Below are positions 24,801-36,100 of a stretch of 64,000 nt of DNA, in pieces. The notes under the pieces are model-generated. The model was not told the origin of the DNA. It saw only the letters and a program-made list of their open reading frames with translations, and ran no database searches. Source of the stretch: Smittia aterrima (taxonomy: Eukaryota > Arthropoda > Insecta > Diptera > Chironomidae); contig CP093829.1 of assembly GCA_033063855.1 (NCBI GenBank), positions 22,227,537 through 22,291,536 on the forward strand, read 5' to 3'. Within the stretch, counting starts at the first letter, position 1. The number at the start of each line of letters is the position of its first letter. The translations under genes and the position numbers were made by a program.

Positions 24801-27800
24801 CGCTCGTGTTGCTGTTGAAGCTTTTTCCCTTCCAAGAGTGTTTTTGATTAAACTTTTATTGCTTCATAATGAGACTGAAATATTGTACAAATAGAGAATC
24901 CGGGAAAATCCTCTGAATTGATTCATTTATAGAGTCGGTTGGTATGTACAACATTTGATAGAAGGGCGGAGCCTGGAAGCGAACATTTTCCTTCCATGAT
25001 TTGCTTTAAACGACTCCGAGCATAAAAACAAAAGCAGTCGTCGCTTCCTCGATAGAACTTCTCCAAGTCGAGACTTTCACCAAAGAACTTTTACGATTAT
25101 TGCAATCGATTAAACGCTCTCTTCGAATGACGACGCAAAACGTCGTCAATTAATCATACGCAGACGATTAAGCTCGTAATCCGCGAGCTACGTGAACGAG
25201 AGCCAACGAGCAATCAAAATTTGAAATAAGGCCAATTACAGCAAATCGAAGACGAGGAATCTTATCGAAAACCTATTAATTATAAATTTATTTCGAAAGT
25301 CAAGTAGAGCTTTGAATGTCTATTATCGCATCGATGAACATTGATTGATTATTATTGAGTGGGCTAGCGCTGTAAATCAAAAGTGGAAAATAATTAAGCC
25401 CACATTATTTGCCGAGCATGTCATCTTCCCTTTTGCCTTTGCCTAATTAACTTTACACGCATTTCGATGATAAACAGAAGCACCATCGAGCGACATGTGT
25501 TTGGATAAGATAAGTCGGAAGAGAATGAAGTGTCTCGAGCTGCTACCGTGCGAACGAGATTGCGCTCGACGGTAATCAACTCCTCGAAGACTTATCGAGC
25601 AAACAAATTGGCCGAACAAGCGAAATCAAAATTTTCTGAGCGTAGTAAATGTTTTCCGATTGCTGCCGATAAGGAAGGCAATCAATAATATTTCCGTTGA
25701 CAAGCTACAAGGTAATTTCGATTATTTACAATGATCGAAGGGTTCATGCGGGGACCAGGTCGTTTAAAGAAATTAAAATTCAATTTCGAACTGAACTCGC
25801 TAATTAGCTTCAATCAATTCAATCTAGTTTGTTTATTTATGACAGATGTGCATAATCACGTTGTTTGTCAAACGCTTTATGATAAATCGTCACCCGAGCT
25901 AGCGAAATAATAAAAAGAAATAAAAGATCAAATGTTGAAATGTGTTTAATCCAAACATGAAAGGGAGAGCTCGATCAAGCGATGTTCATCGGTTTTAGGA
26001 TTATAATCATTGTTTAATTAGCACCCTGGGGCTTGAATAATATTGACAATCGTAAATTTAGAATAACTTTACAATGCGAGGGTTGAAATTTTAAAGTTTA
26101 TTTTGTCAACAACGACCCGTCACTTGCTTTAAACTTCTTGTAATTCCTCGTAATTCCACAGAAGTTTAATTTCTTCTAATTCATTGAATGATAATCGACA
26201 TATGTGCACTTTGCAGATATCGAAATCACCGATCACTGAACTCTCTAATCGATAGGGCGTAGAATCGAAGAGATTTAGGGAAACTGCTCTAATAGCATTT
26301 AATTGTGACCATATTTCGACTCAAACGATCAAATGTAAATAAAGCAAATTGCATTCATCGCAATATAATGCTCGATTGAATGCAAACAGGTTCGAAGTTT
26401 CAACTTTTCTAATTGCCTGAGTTAACTTTAAAAGGGGGAGAGAGGCTGAAAGCGTCACAACCCTCATAGCCAACGATAATTTATTTATGACGGCTTTCAA
26501 TTAGGGTGGATTTATTTCACTGAAAACAACAATCAACTTAGCTCTGAAAATTAAATGCACTTTGCACATCGAACAAAAGATTCATTTCTTTTATTGTCGA
26601 CAGCGACCCTATCGGATCGTGATATTTGTAATCTTTTTGACAAACAGATTAACACTTGATGGTCGGAAACTATTGGGAATTTGAATTCGAGAGATTAGTT
26701 CTGGTGAACTTTTCTTTTTTGAGGGAATTGATTTTTAGTTTAAAATTAAGATTCAAAGTTTGCGAAGAATTTTATTCAGTGAAAGAAAAATATTTACGAA
26801 CGGAAATATTTTTATTGCTTCACTCAAAGTCACAAATCATTTTAAATTTCCAACGATTTCAAATTTAATGTTGTTTACTTATAATAAATATCAATTTGTC
26901 ACATCAAGTGCTGGAGATAGCGCCAACTATTCTGTCTACTTATTCAAAGTGACTTCACAAATTTACAATGAAAGTTAATGTCAGTCAATATCTCAAGGGC
27001 TTCTGATTCCTCATTTTCCAGAAAAGATCATGCATTCGACCTCGCAATCATTCCGCTTCACATTAGTCACCCTCGCTCCTCGACAATCGAAGAAAAGAAA
27101 TTAAATTAAATTAGCTAATTGCATTTCCTCTCGGGACACAAACAGACTCGAACCCTACAGACAATCTCCGTGCAAACACAAGGGAGTCGCTTTCCTTCTT
27201 CTCCTTACAATTTATCTTCTATGTAAATACATCAAGCATGAACAGCAATGGACGGAAAATTTTCCTTTTTTCCTTTCGAAATTTTCCGAAAAGGCGAGAG
27301 AAGAGTTTGTAAAGTTTTCCGGCTTAGATAGTTTGTGGACAAATTGGAGACGACCAGAAACTTGACTACATAAAAATTGATTGACCAGCAAACGATGAAA
27401 CATGGAAACTGTGACAAGTTTCATGAGCCCGGGGAGAAGAATAAACACGTAACTTCATCGTTGTCGACACCTTTTCGATAACTTCTTCCCTTAACGATTC
27501 GACAAATTGTCAGCAAATAGAAAAAAAATCCTGACGATTCCCCAAAATATCATTCAAATGTAAATTTTCAACCCTCAAAAAGCGATAAGTCAATAGATTT
27601 TGATGTTCCTATGCCACACACCAGAACGCTCGGCTACGCAATCGTTCGGGAGAGGAAAATTATTTGTCGAGGATTTTCTATCTCGTTTAATTCAATCAAG
27701 CCGATTACAAATATTCGCATTTATCACAAAATGGTGAAAGATCTGCTCGAGAAAAAGGGGATTGGGGTTTGTCTGTTAGTGATGTTGAAAGTTTGTAAAG

Positions 27801-30800
27801 TCACTTTTGATAATTGAGAAATTAGTTTTGAAACAAAAATATTTTACGACATCACTGACGAAACACTCCCCCGCACAAGAAGGCGAAGAAGAATAACTTT
27901 CAAGCTTGAGAAAACTCGTCAGAAAACATTCTGAATTGCGATTTAAAAATACTTTCAACAGCCCTGCTCTGCGAAACTTGTGCAGAGCGATGAGTTTTAT
28001 TGGATGAAAACAAGTGAAATTTGAATAAATCATTGAATCAGAATAAATGGCTACATCGCTTTCGCAATAAAATCCCAGAAATTTTCTTCAGCATTGTAAG
28101 CGATAATAAATGGAAAGTGAAGTTGAGTTTGGGGAGAAACAGAGAAGAGTGGAAAGGAGTGGATTCAATTTGATATTCGCATCTCGCTTCGTGTCTGCAT
28201 AGCATTAAACGAAGCATTTCGCAAACAGATCATTGTAAAGGCAAATTCCGCAGAGTAAAATACATTTTTCATAAACACGAAACTCGTGACTGTTTGTTGG
28301 GGAGAGAGAAAGCAGAGCTCGCTCAACAGATTCTTTCATGTTCGATGATAATTTTTTTCGCACCCTTTAAATATTTCTTTGAAGAATAAAAATAACAATG
28401 TTATCGCTTAATCGCAAAGCAGCGCTAAATTGCTGGTTAAACATCAAAACGATAAGCAGCAATCAATCTGTCTTGATTGATCCACATTAAGCTCCATCAG
28501 AGTGTTAAATTGAATTTCGTAAGCGATGATTCGTGTACATAACACACGACGACTCTAAACTATTTACCGATTCATTACCTTTCGTTCTGCTGACGATAAG
28601 CAAACAGAATTAAACATCCAAAGTGCCTGATAACTTCCAAACAGAAAACCAATTGAGTGTATCGATTGTCGACCACCCTTCAGTTGATTGATTAGAAGAG
28701 GGGAGCCGCGTAGAGTGTGCACATGTAAATAAGCTTCTCGCTATCGTCTAAGTGTAACGTAATGGAGTTATCGAGAGTTAATGATATCTTGCCATACTCT
28801 AATTGAAATTTATTTACACTTTGGTGAATGCTCGAATGGCGAATAAACTTCCTCGCGACGGCGGTTCATTGCCGTGGAAGTTTTCCATTGGAATTGTGGG
28901 CGGATCACATTCGAGGGATGCGGAAAACTCAATCATGGAAAATTAAGTGATGCTCTTATATACGTTGAAGCTGCTGCCGCTGCTGTCAGAGCTGGTAGGG
29001 ATAATTAATAATTATTTTCAATTTAAAAATACATATAAAAGAAATTTCATGGTAATGGAAGACAATTTCATGATGAAACTCGAGAGTGGCTTCATTTATT
29101 TTCGTCATGTCTCTCTCTCTCGTTTCTACTTTAGGGATTTGTCTGTCTCATCCCACACATCCTCAAGATTAATGTTTGACAAAATCCTTTTAATTAGTTT
29201 GCTTTTTGCGAAGTAGATGTTGAAAGAGGAAGAGTGAAGAGCTTCATCCTGAATAAATTTTCATTTAGAAATGCCGACGAGGGTTCAGATGAAGCTTTAA
29301 CGAGCTTTTTCCTTTTCCTGTGATTATGCTAAGGAGGAAAAACCCCAAAAATGTATTCGAGGCACTTATCCTAATGCGACGCTTAACGACCAAGCATCTA
29401 CATTCAAATCTAAAACAAACGGGCCATAAAAAATATCAATTTATTTTCTCGTTTAAGACAAATTACTTGCGAGGGCTTTGTTTATCGTGAATGTCACTGA
29501 CTTCTTTCATTAGACAAAGTTATTGAGAACCAATCTCACGGAATCATCCCCAAACAGTAATGGGAGAAGATTTTCTTTATTCGCTTGACGTAAAAGCTCG
29601 TCCGAATGCGAGATTAGACACAAGAGCGGAGAAAGCGGAGAAGGAGGAGACAAATGGAGCAAATAAAAATCCTTAATGGCACTTTAGCGCGTTTTGGTAG
29701 GAGGACTTAATTGAATTAAACGGTATGAATGGCATTTTAATCATTAATTAGGCTGATGAAGCAACTTGGCGAGATTCATTTAATATTCAGCTCACACGCA
29801 TTAGTCAGACAGACGATTCGTTAGCGTCTCCTCAAATGCCCTGAAGCGTGCTGTTTACCTCAATTTTGATTAATTGGCAGTCCCGATGATGAATCAACGT
29901 GTAAAATGAAATCACATCGAATCGTCTTCTCCAATCCAAACAATCACTCAATTACAAGTCGCGCGAATACGAAACGAAATCTTGTTACAGTTACAAATGC
30001 TGATTATCGACGCGCTCGTTGATTAAGTGCTACTGCCATTGGCAATCTAGCAAAGTCCCTAATTAATCATTAGCGAGGAAAACAAACGAAAAAAAAAATT
30101 GAATTGCCAATCGTTATCGACTTCGAGATTTACTTACTTTGACTTCTTATTTATTTCAATCAATCAGCACTCAGCAGGTAAACTCGTGACGAAATTCACG
30201 CAACGCTTGGGAAAATCACGAGTGAAAATTAATTGTTTCAATTACATCTAATCAATGAATTGGATCTTATCAAGAAGCAATTAATTAGGAATTTAAGTCC
30301 GCAGCTAAAACATTGATTGATTGTTGTTGACATTTATTTCAACGGGATTAGTCAGTCTTGACGTTTGTGAAGCTCTGAAGTCAATTGATTTAAGTCGATT
30401 GCCAGTCATTGATAAGTTAGCAACTCGATATCCGGCTGAGTCGATCGAGAAGTTAGAGAGATCGAGAGAAAGCAAATAAAACGAAGACTACGACGATCTT
30501 CTTCGACTCTATTCCAGTATAGACAGGTAATGATGTTATGGATACAAATATAATTAAATGTCGTTAAATGAGGTAATCGTTGCCGCTTTTAATGTTCAAC
30601 GACGATTGCTGTTTGCTTTCGGCTTTAAAGTCTTTCTTCGCAGTACGGCAACGGGTAAATTATGAATCTGGTAGCTACTTTGAAATCATCCTTAATGGTT
30701 TAGCTCGAGCAAACATTCTTGTCGTGTTTGTTTAAGCGCCCGTGAGTCGGTTGGGGCTTTGAGGTATGGTTGAGGAAATATTTAAACGCATTTTAATTTT

Positions 30801-31564
30801 AATTGAATATTAAATACCATGCGAGAGATGTTGACAATCCAAGTAAGTGGCGCTTTATGCAATTTTGATTCTCTTGATGATTTCCGCTGGGTCAATCGTT
30901 GTCTCGAGCAGCTTCTCTCGTTCTCCTTTGTTTGCTTTACAAATTGATTTTTGATACGGAACAATTTCTATTCCGTGTTCGTGATAACAATTTAATCGAC
31001 GATCGGTGATGTTTACGCGTCAACAAAATTTAGTTCGATTTGAAAGCGACGTCTCTCTCGCTATTCATTCATAAGCCACCATAAATATATCAACGGCAAT
31101 CCAATATTAAACAGTTGTATTTGTTTAAGCAAACATCAAATGCCTCGTCAAATTATCGCTTGTCAGAAATTCATTATGAACTTCCGATGGTGGTTTAAAT
31201 TGCGTTTATCGAATAAATCGGCGTTCACAAGCCGAGACTGGCTGCTGTTCAAACAAATAATTTGATAAGGCAATTGCCTCGTTCAAGTCTCTCCTTCTCC
31301 TATCTCAATAGAGTTTTGAAAAACTGCTACTTTAACCCTCGAGTGATAAGAGAAGCGAACTCCTGGGCACGGTTATCCATTCTTTAATCTCATTGATAAA
31401 ACGTAATATGTTTGGACTTGGTTTAGTTCTCAATCAACTTTAATCAACTCAAAGGTAGGCAAACAAAACATTTTGGTTCTCTAATCGAAGGGAGAGTTGA
31501 GACAGGTTGCTTGAGATTGGAAATTAATTTTCTAACATATTATCACTTGCCGTTAAAAGAGTTT
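24801..31564. promoter_or_regulatory. 6.7-kb gene-free region upstream of the exex pair, probably regulatory
   Basis: No frame here has splice support or a recognisable product. The sequence is rich in TAATTA-type homeodomain sites and in runs such as CTAATTAATCATTAG (near 30059). The first few hundred bases beyond the copy B promoter resemble the copy A promoter. The position next to developmental homeobox genes suggests enhancers. That is inference; I could not test conservation. Confidence 0.4.
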
Positions 31565-32984
31565 TTAATCGAAAACTTGACTTTCCTCTATGTCGATCTC
31601 CTGTGTCAAATCAATGTTTAGATTTTCTTGACTATCCATCTCTTCAGTCTCATCAATGTTAGGATTCTCTTGGTTATCAGTCGCTTGTGTCTCATCAGCA
31701 AAGTTATGATTTTCTTGACTATCCATCACTTCAGTCTCATCAATGTTAGGATTCTCTTGGTTATCAGTCGCCTGTGTGTCATCTAAATTACGAGTTGCCT
31801 CAAGCAATGACTCCAAGTCTGTTTAAGAGAATTGACATAAAAATACGCTCATCTCGACTTCTGACGTTGAACTACTCACCTTCAATCGTTGTTGCAAGAA
31901 GCAAATCGTTTTTGTCAATGCCGCGGTACTTTTCAGAGAAGACTTTTTGCTCATTTTGATAGCCATCAGGAAATAGTTTCTGAAATGAATTGAACTGAGT
32001 CAACTAGTCTTCAATTGAAAAATGTTTGTTTACCGAAAATTCCAGAAAGATTTCAATGGACACTGCTTTAATTTTCAACGCTCCAATAATCATTTCCTCA
32101 TCAGTAGACTTTGTTCCGAATCGGCAAAGCTGGTCGAAGATTTCCATCACAGTCGAGATTTTAAGGAGCATCAGCTTATCCATATTTTGAATGTTTTTCT
32201 TGATATCTTCCAAAACAACCAACGCAGAAGAGAAGTCTTGGTCTTCAGGACCAAGATAACTTTCGAGGATTTTAATCGAAACAAAGAATTCGTGTTGCGT
32301 TTTGATGAATGCGATTTTCAATGGATTATTGAAAACTAAAGGATATTTCTTCTTGTGTTCTTTGATGAGTTGCTTTGAGATTCGTTTTCCTGTTAAAGGT
32401 CCAATGGCAGATTCGTCTGAATCTGTAGCACTTTCGTGATTAGATGCTTTTGATGTGCCTGCTTCCTGATCAGAAGCTTTTGATTTGTCTGCTACGTGAT
32501 CAGGAACTTTTGATGTCTCGGCTTCGTGATCAGAAACTTTTGATGTTTCTGCAATGTCATTGCTCGGAACTTGTTGGTAAGTGATTACTACACTTCGTGA
32601 TTCTGTTGGCTCTTCCTTTCGATATACAGGAATCAATTCAGTTCCGTCAGTTGTATCCACTCCGAACTTATCAATTCGATCTTGAACTTCTTGAACAGCT
32701 TTGCGAAAGAGCGTAACATTCTTTGCTTTCACTTTCATCTGTTTCTTGCAGGTTTGATCATTGAAAGATTCTAGATCTTTAGCTGTTACGTTCATGATAT
32801 CATTTGATCCGAAGAAAAGAACAGTGAACACTTCATTCTCGATGTGAATTATCTGGAATATTTGAAACTTAGGTATTTTCTTTTAATTGAGAATAAATCG
32901 ACTTACTTGCGCTGGCCATGGTCGAAAACCGCGAACCTTGGCAAATACGTACTCGTGAAGTAAGAAATTGTCGTTTTCCGTCAT
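31565..32984 (-). CDS. LEDGF/HDGF-related chromatin protein (PWWP + integrase-binding-type domain)
   Basis: Exons 32907-32984, 32034-32852, 31880-31979 and 31565-31818 (minus) join in phase into 416 residues. A PWWP domain occupies about residues 12-60: YVFAKVRGFRPWPAQ, then the FTVLFFGS strand and NVTAKDLESF. PWWP domains read methylated Lys36 of histone H3. Residues about 208-297 match the LEDGF/HRP2 integrase-binding-domain fold (paired helices ending in LKIKAVSIEIFLEF). In LEDGF this domain binds short peptides of transcription partners. The combination is that of LEDGF/HDGFL2 and the fly protein Jasper. Residues 125-168 are a ten-residue Ser-Lys repeat array, and the last 70 residues are a second, acidic repeat array. 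Likely nuclear, on active gene bodies. Confidence 0.85.
31570..31800 (-). repeat. In-frame coding tandem repeat, acidic C-terminal tail
   Basis: The DNA encodes alternating 14-16-residue units of the form TQATDNQENPNIDE and TE.MDSQEN.N, repeated about 2.5 times as 28-30-residue pairs. The copies are nearly identical at the DNA level, so the array is young and likely varies in length. Confidence 0.8.
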
Positions 32985-33083
32985 CTTGAACACTTATTAA
33001 AACGTCATAATCAATTAAACTAAATTTTTTAGAGACGCTCGTTTTTTCTTTCAAAATTTTTATTTTGTTCAAAAAATTCAAAA

Positions 33084-33089
33084 TTTATT
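33084..33089 (-). terminator. Poly(A) signal of the NACHT gene
   Basis: Minus-strand AATAAA about 24 bases after the NACHT stop and about 100 bases before the start codon of the next gene on the same strand. Confidence 0.55.
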
Positions 33090-33112
33090 CAAAATCTCAA
33101 CTGTCAGAACCT

Positions 33113-36100
33113 TCAAATAATGTAAGTTAAAACTTTATTGAAAGATATTTTTGTTAAGTCTTCTTCGTCGCCTGTTTTAAAGTTTGGGAGGAGAAGCATC
33201 AAACTTTCGTGATCCAAGATCTCTTGCATGTACTTCCAAAGAGCTTCACAAGTTTTAGCGTTCATTTTGTTGTTCTCTTTATAAAAATCAATGGATTCCA
33301 AGAATATGTTTGAGTTCTTCTCTTGTTTCGTAAGAATTTCCTTCATTTTGTTGATATCGAAGTAAGATTCATATTCACTCAGAACAATGTTGAACACGGC
33401 GGTGACTGGATTAATTGAAACTTCCGACAGAACATTTTGAAAACCTCCGTGAACTTCTAACAGAGCTTGTTTGAATCTTTCTTCGTCTGCAATCGATTCC
33501 TTGAGAAAACTCCACATTTTCCGGAAGTTTTTCTCATCGAAAATACGAGCGGCGTGCTTCAATGAATTGTATCCGTTCCCATAAGTCGAAGTAGCCAAAT
33601 CTTTTAACTCATCTTTTGTGAATTTATCACTCAACAGTTTGACAAAGTTTTCGCTGCCTTTCGTGAATCCCAAGCACAAGTAAGCGATTATGTTTTTCCC
33701 AATAGCATCCGTCGCACTCAAAATGCATTTGATCTCCTCATCGCTGAAAGAACGACTGAGAATTTCGAAGAACGCTTGTTTATCTTCATCGTCCACGTTG
33801 TGAAGTGTGTAGATAAGTAAGTAACTGATGTTCGATTTATTCTCCTGCTTCACATCACATCGAGCGATGAAAATTTTCTTTATGTTTGGATTTTCAATGC
33901 GAAAAGCTGGGAGACTTGTAAAGTATCTGAAGACGCCCTCATTTCGATTAGACAAAGCTAATTTTAAGAGAAGATCCCACTCATCCAATTTTTCGAAATG
34001 CTCGAATAATGTTTCAACAGCCTCGTCGCCTAAAGTTTTGCGTGCAAAGGAAATAAACTGATCGATAAACTTGAGCGAATGCTTTCGAGCAGCGAGAGTT
34101 AGAATTTCAATGAAACTTTTAGTCCAAAGATTCTTCATTTGATTTTGTTCATCATCAATATCCTCAAACATTTTAATTGTGCTGATGAATCCTTGATCGG
34201 CTGCGTGAAGAAACATTAACGAGAGCTCATTCGTTGTAAATGTTGTTTGAAACATTCGCTTCACAATTTTTAATTTCTCTTCGTCGTTTGTTAGAATCAG
34301 AGTCTCGAATAAGCCATCAAAGAATCCTCTGATAACATCAAAGCGGCCGCTATCAAAATATTCGTCTTCTCCGAGTTGATTGATCAAATTGTTTGTATCA
34401 AATCTACTCCAATTATCAAAATGATGATCGCCCTTGAAGAGAATACGAATCATTTTAATCAAATTTAGTTTTCGAGGTGATTCATTGTTCAAGGACGCGA
34501 GACTCGAAATGTTTCTGTTGAAGAACTCAACGATGAAGAATTCAGCAAAGGTTCGATGAATGAACTGCAATTGACCTGAACTGTTAGCGATCATCAAACC
34601 AACTCGAGCCATTTTCTCACTCGGAATTTCATTTTGAGGTTTAAAAACCAATTCGAAGTCATCGGCTTCGTTGAAAAACTCTTTGATTGCTTTGATTTGA
34701 TGAAAACCGATCACGTCAGTTGACGAAATGAGAAAGTCGATAAGTTCGTTTTCAGCTTCGAATCCTTTCTTGATAAAGTTTTCAACGATTTTGTAGACAA
34801 AAATTTTGTAAACTAGATAAGAATTTGATTCCTTTGTTAGTTTGATTTCTTCGTCGTTGAGATCCATCACCATTCGTATCAAAATGGGACTTGCAATCAC
34901 TGTCTCTCCTGATAAGCGATCTAATAAACGTTTCTTCTCTTCAATTTTCTCTGTCAAATCATAATACTCCGTCAATCCTTTCTTATGCAAAAGTTGATTT
35001 ATCAAGCTCTCTCTGTTCTCGCTGTCAAAAGGTTCAAGTTGAACGACGATACAATCAAGCTCACTCATTAATTCCGCTTCCAAATGAGTTCTTGTCGAGA
35101 TCCATAATTGATTTTGAGTCTTCTCTCGAATAGTTTTAGTTAAGTTGATGTTAAACTGCTTGAAGCTTGGACTAACCTCATCAAAGCCATCAAGAAGAAA
35201 TATCACTCGATTTTGATTAAAAAGTTGAGTGAAAACTATTTCGTCAAAGTCTTTGAGCTTCATAATCTTTTCACAAAAGAATTTCGCGACGTCATCTGAA
35301 GATTGGAAAGGATTCGGCTTCCCATCTTTCTCGTAAGCTTCGACAAATTCCTTCAGATCAACAAACAAAATCCAATTCGTGGGAAATTTGTTCTTAAGCT
35401 TCTTTGCTAACTTTTTAAACTCAGTCGTTTTTCCAGTTCCAGGATCGCTGCTAAGCAAAACGACTTTGTTTGTTTCCACGATTTCAATCAATTTATCAGA
35501 ATTGAAAGTTTCATTGTCGAATAAACCAGAGCGACGGAAGGTTCGTTCGATGTAAATATCGGGAACAACAAAACTTAGTTCTCTGCTAATCTCTAAGCTG
35601 TCTTCAAGTAAAGACTGCAATGGAATTAGATCCAACGCATCCGAGTCGAGAGGAAGAAAATCTTTTAATTGAACGATGATACCTTGAAAAATTATCGAAG
35701 TCTCTACAAGTTTAGCTTGAGTTTCAAATTTCAAATCACTCCAACGATGTTTCACCTCAAAGCTCGCGACGTGGTCAATTTTTTTAAGCTTTTTATGTTG
35801 AACGACGATAATTCTCTGAATTAGATCGTTGCTTTTTAATATTTCAAATATTTCTTGATTTCTTATCGACGCGTCGACAATCAAAGTTGGTTTCATTGCG
35901 GAGTTGAAAGCTTTCAAAGTCATCGCGAAGAGCTTTTCATTTTTCACCGTTTCAAGTTTCACGAACACAAATAAAGATTCAAAGTAAAGTTCATTTTGAG
36001 CTTTCAGTTGTTGGTGAATCATTTGCATTGTTAGTTGCGGACAATTTGAAGAAACAACAGAAACTTTTTCTGAATCCCAAATGAACTTCAAAGCTTCAAC

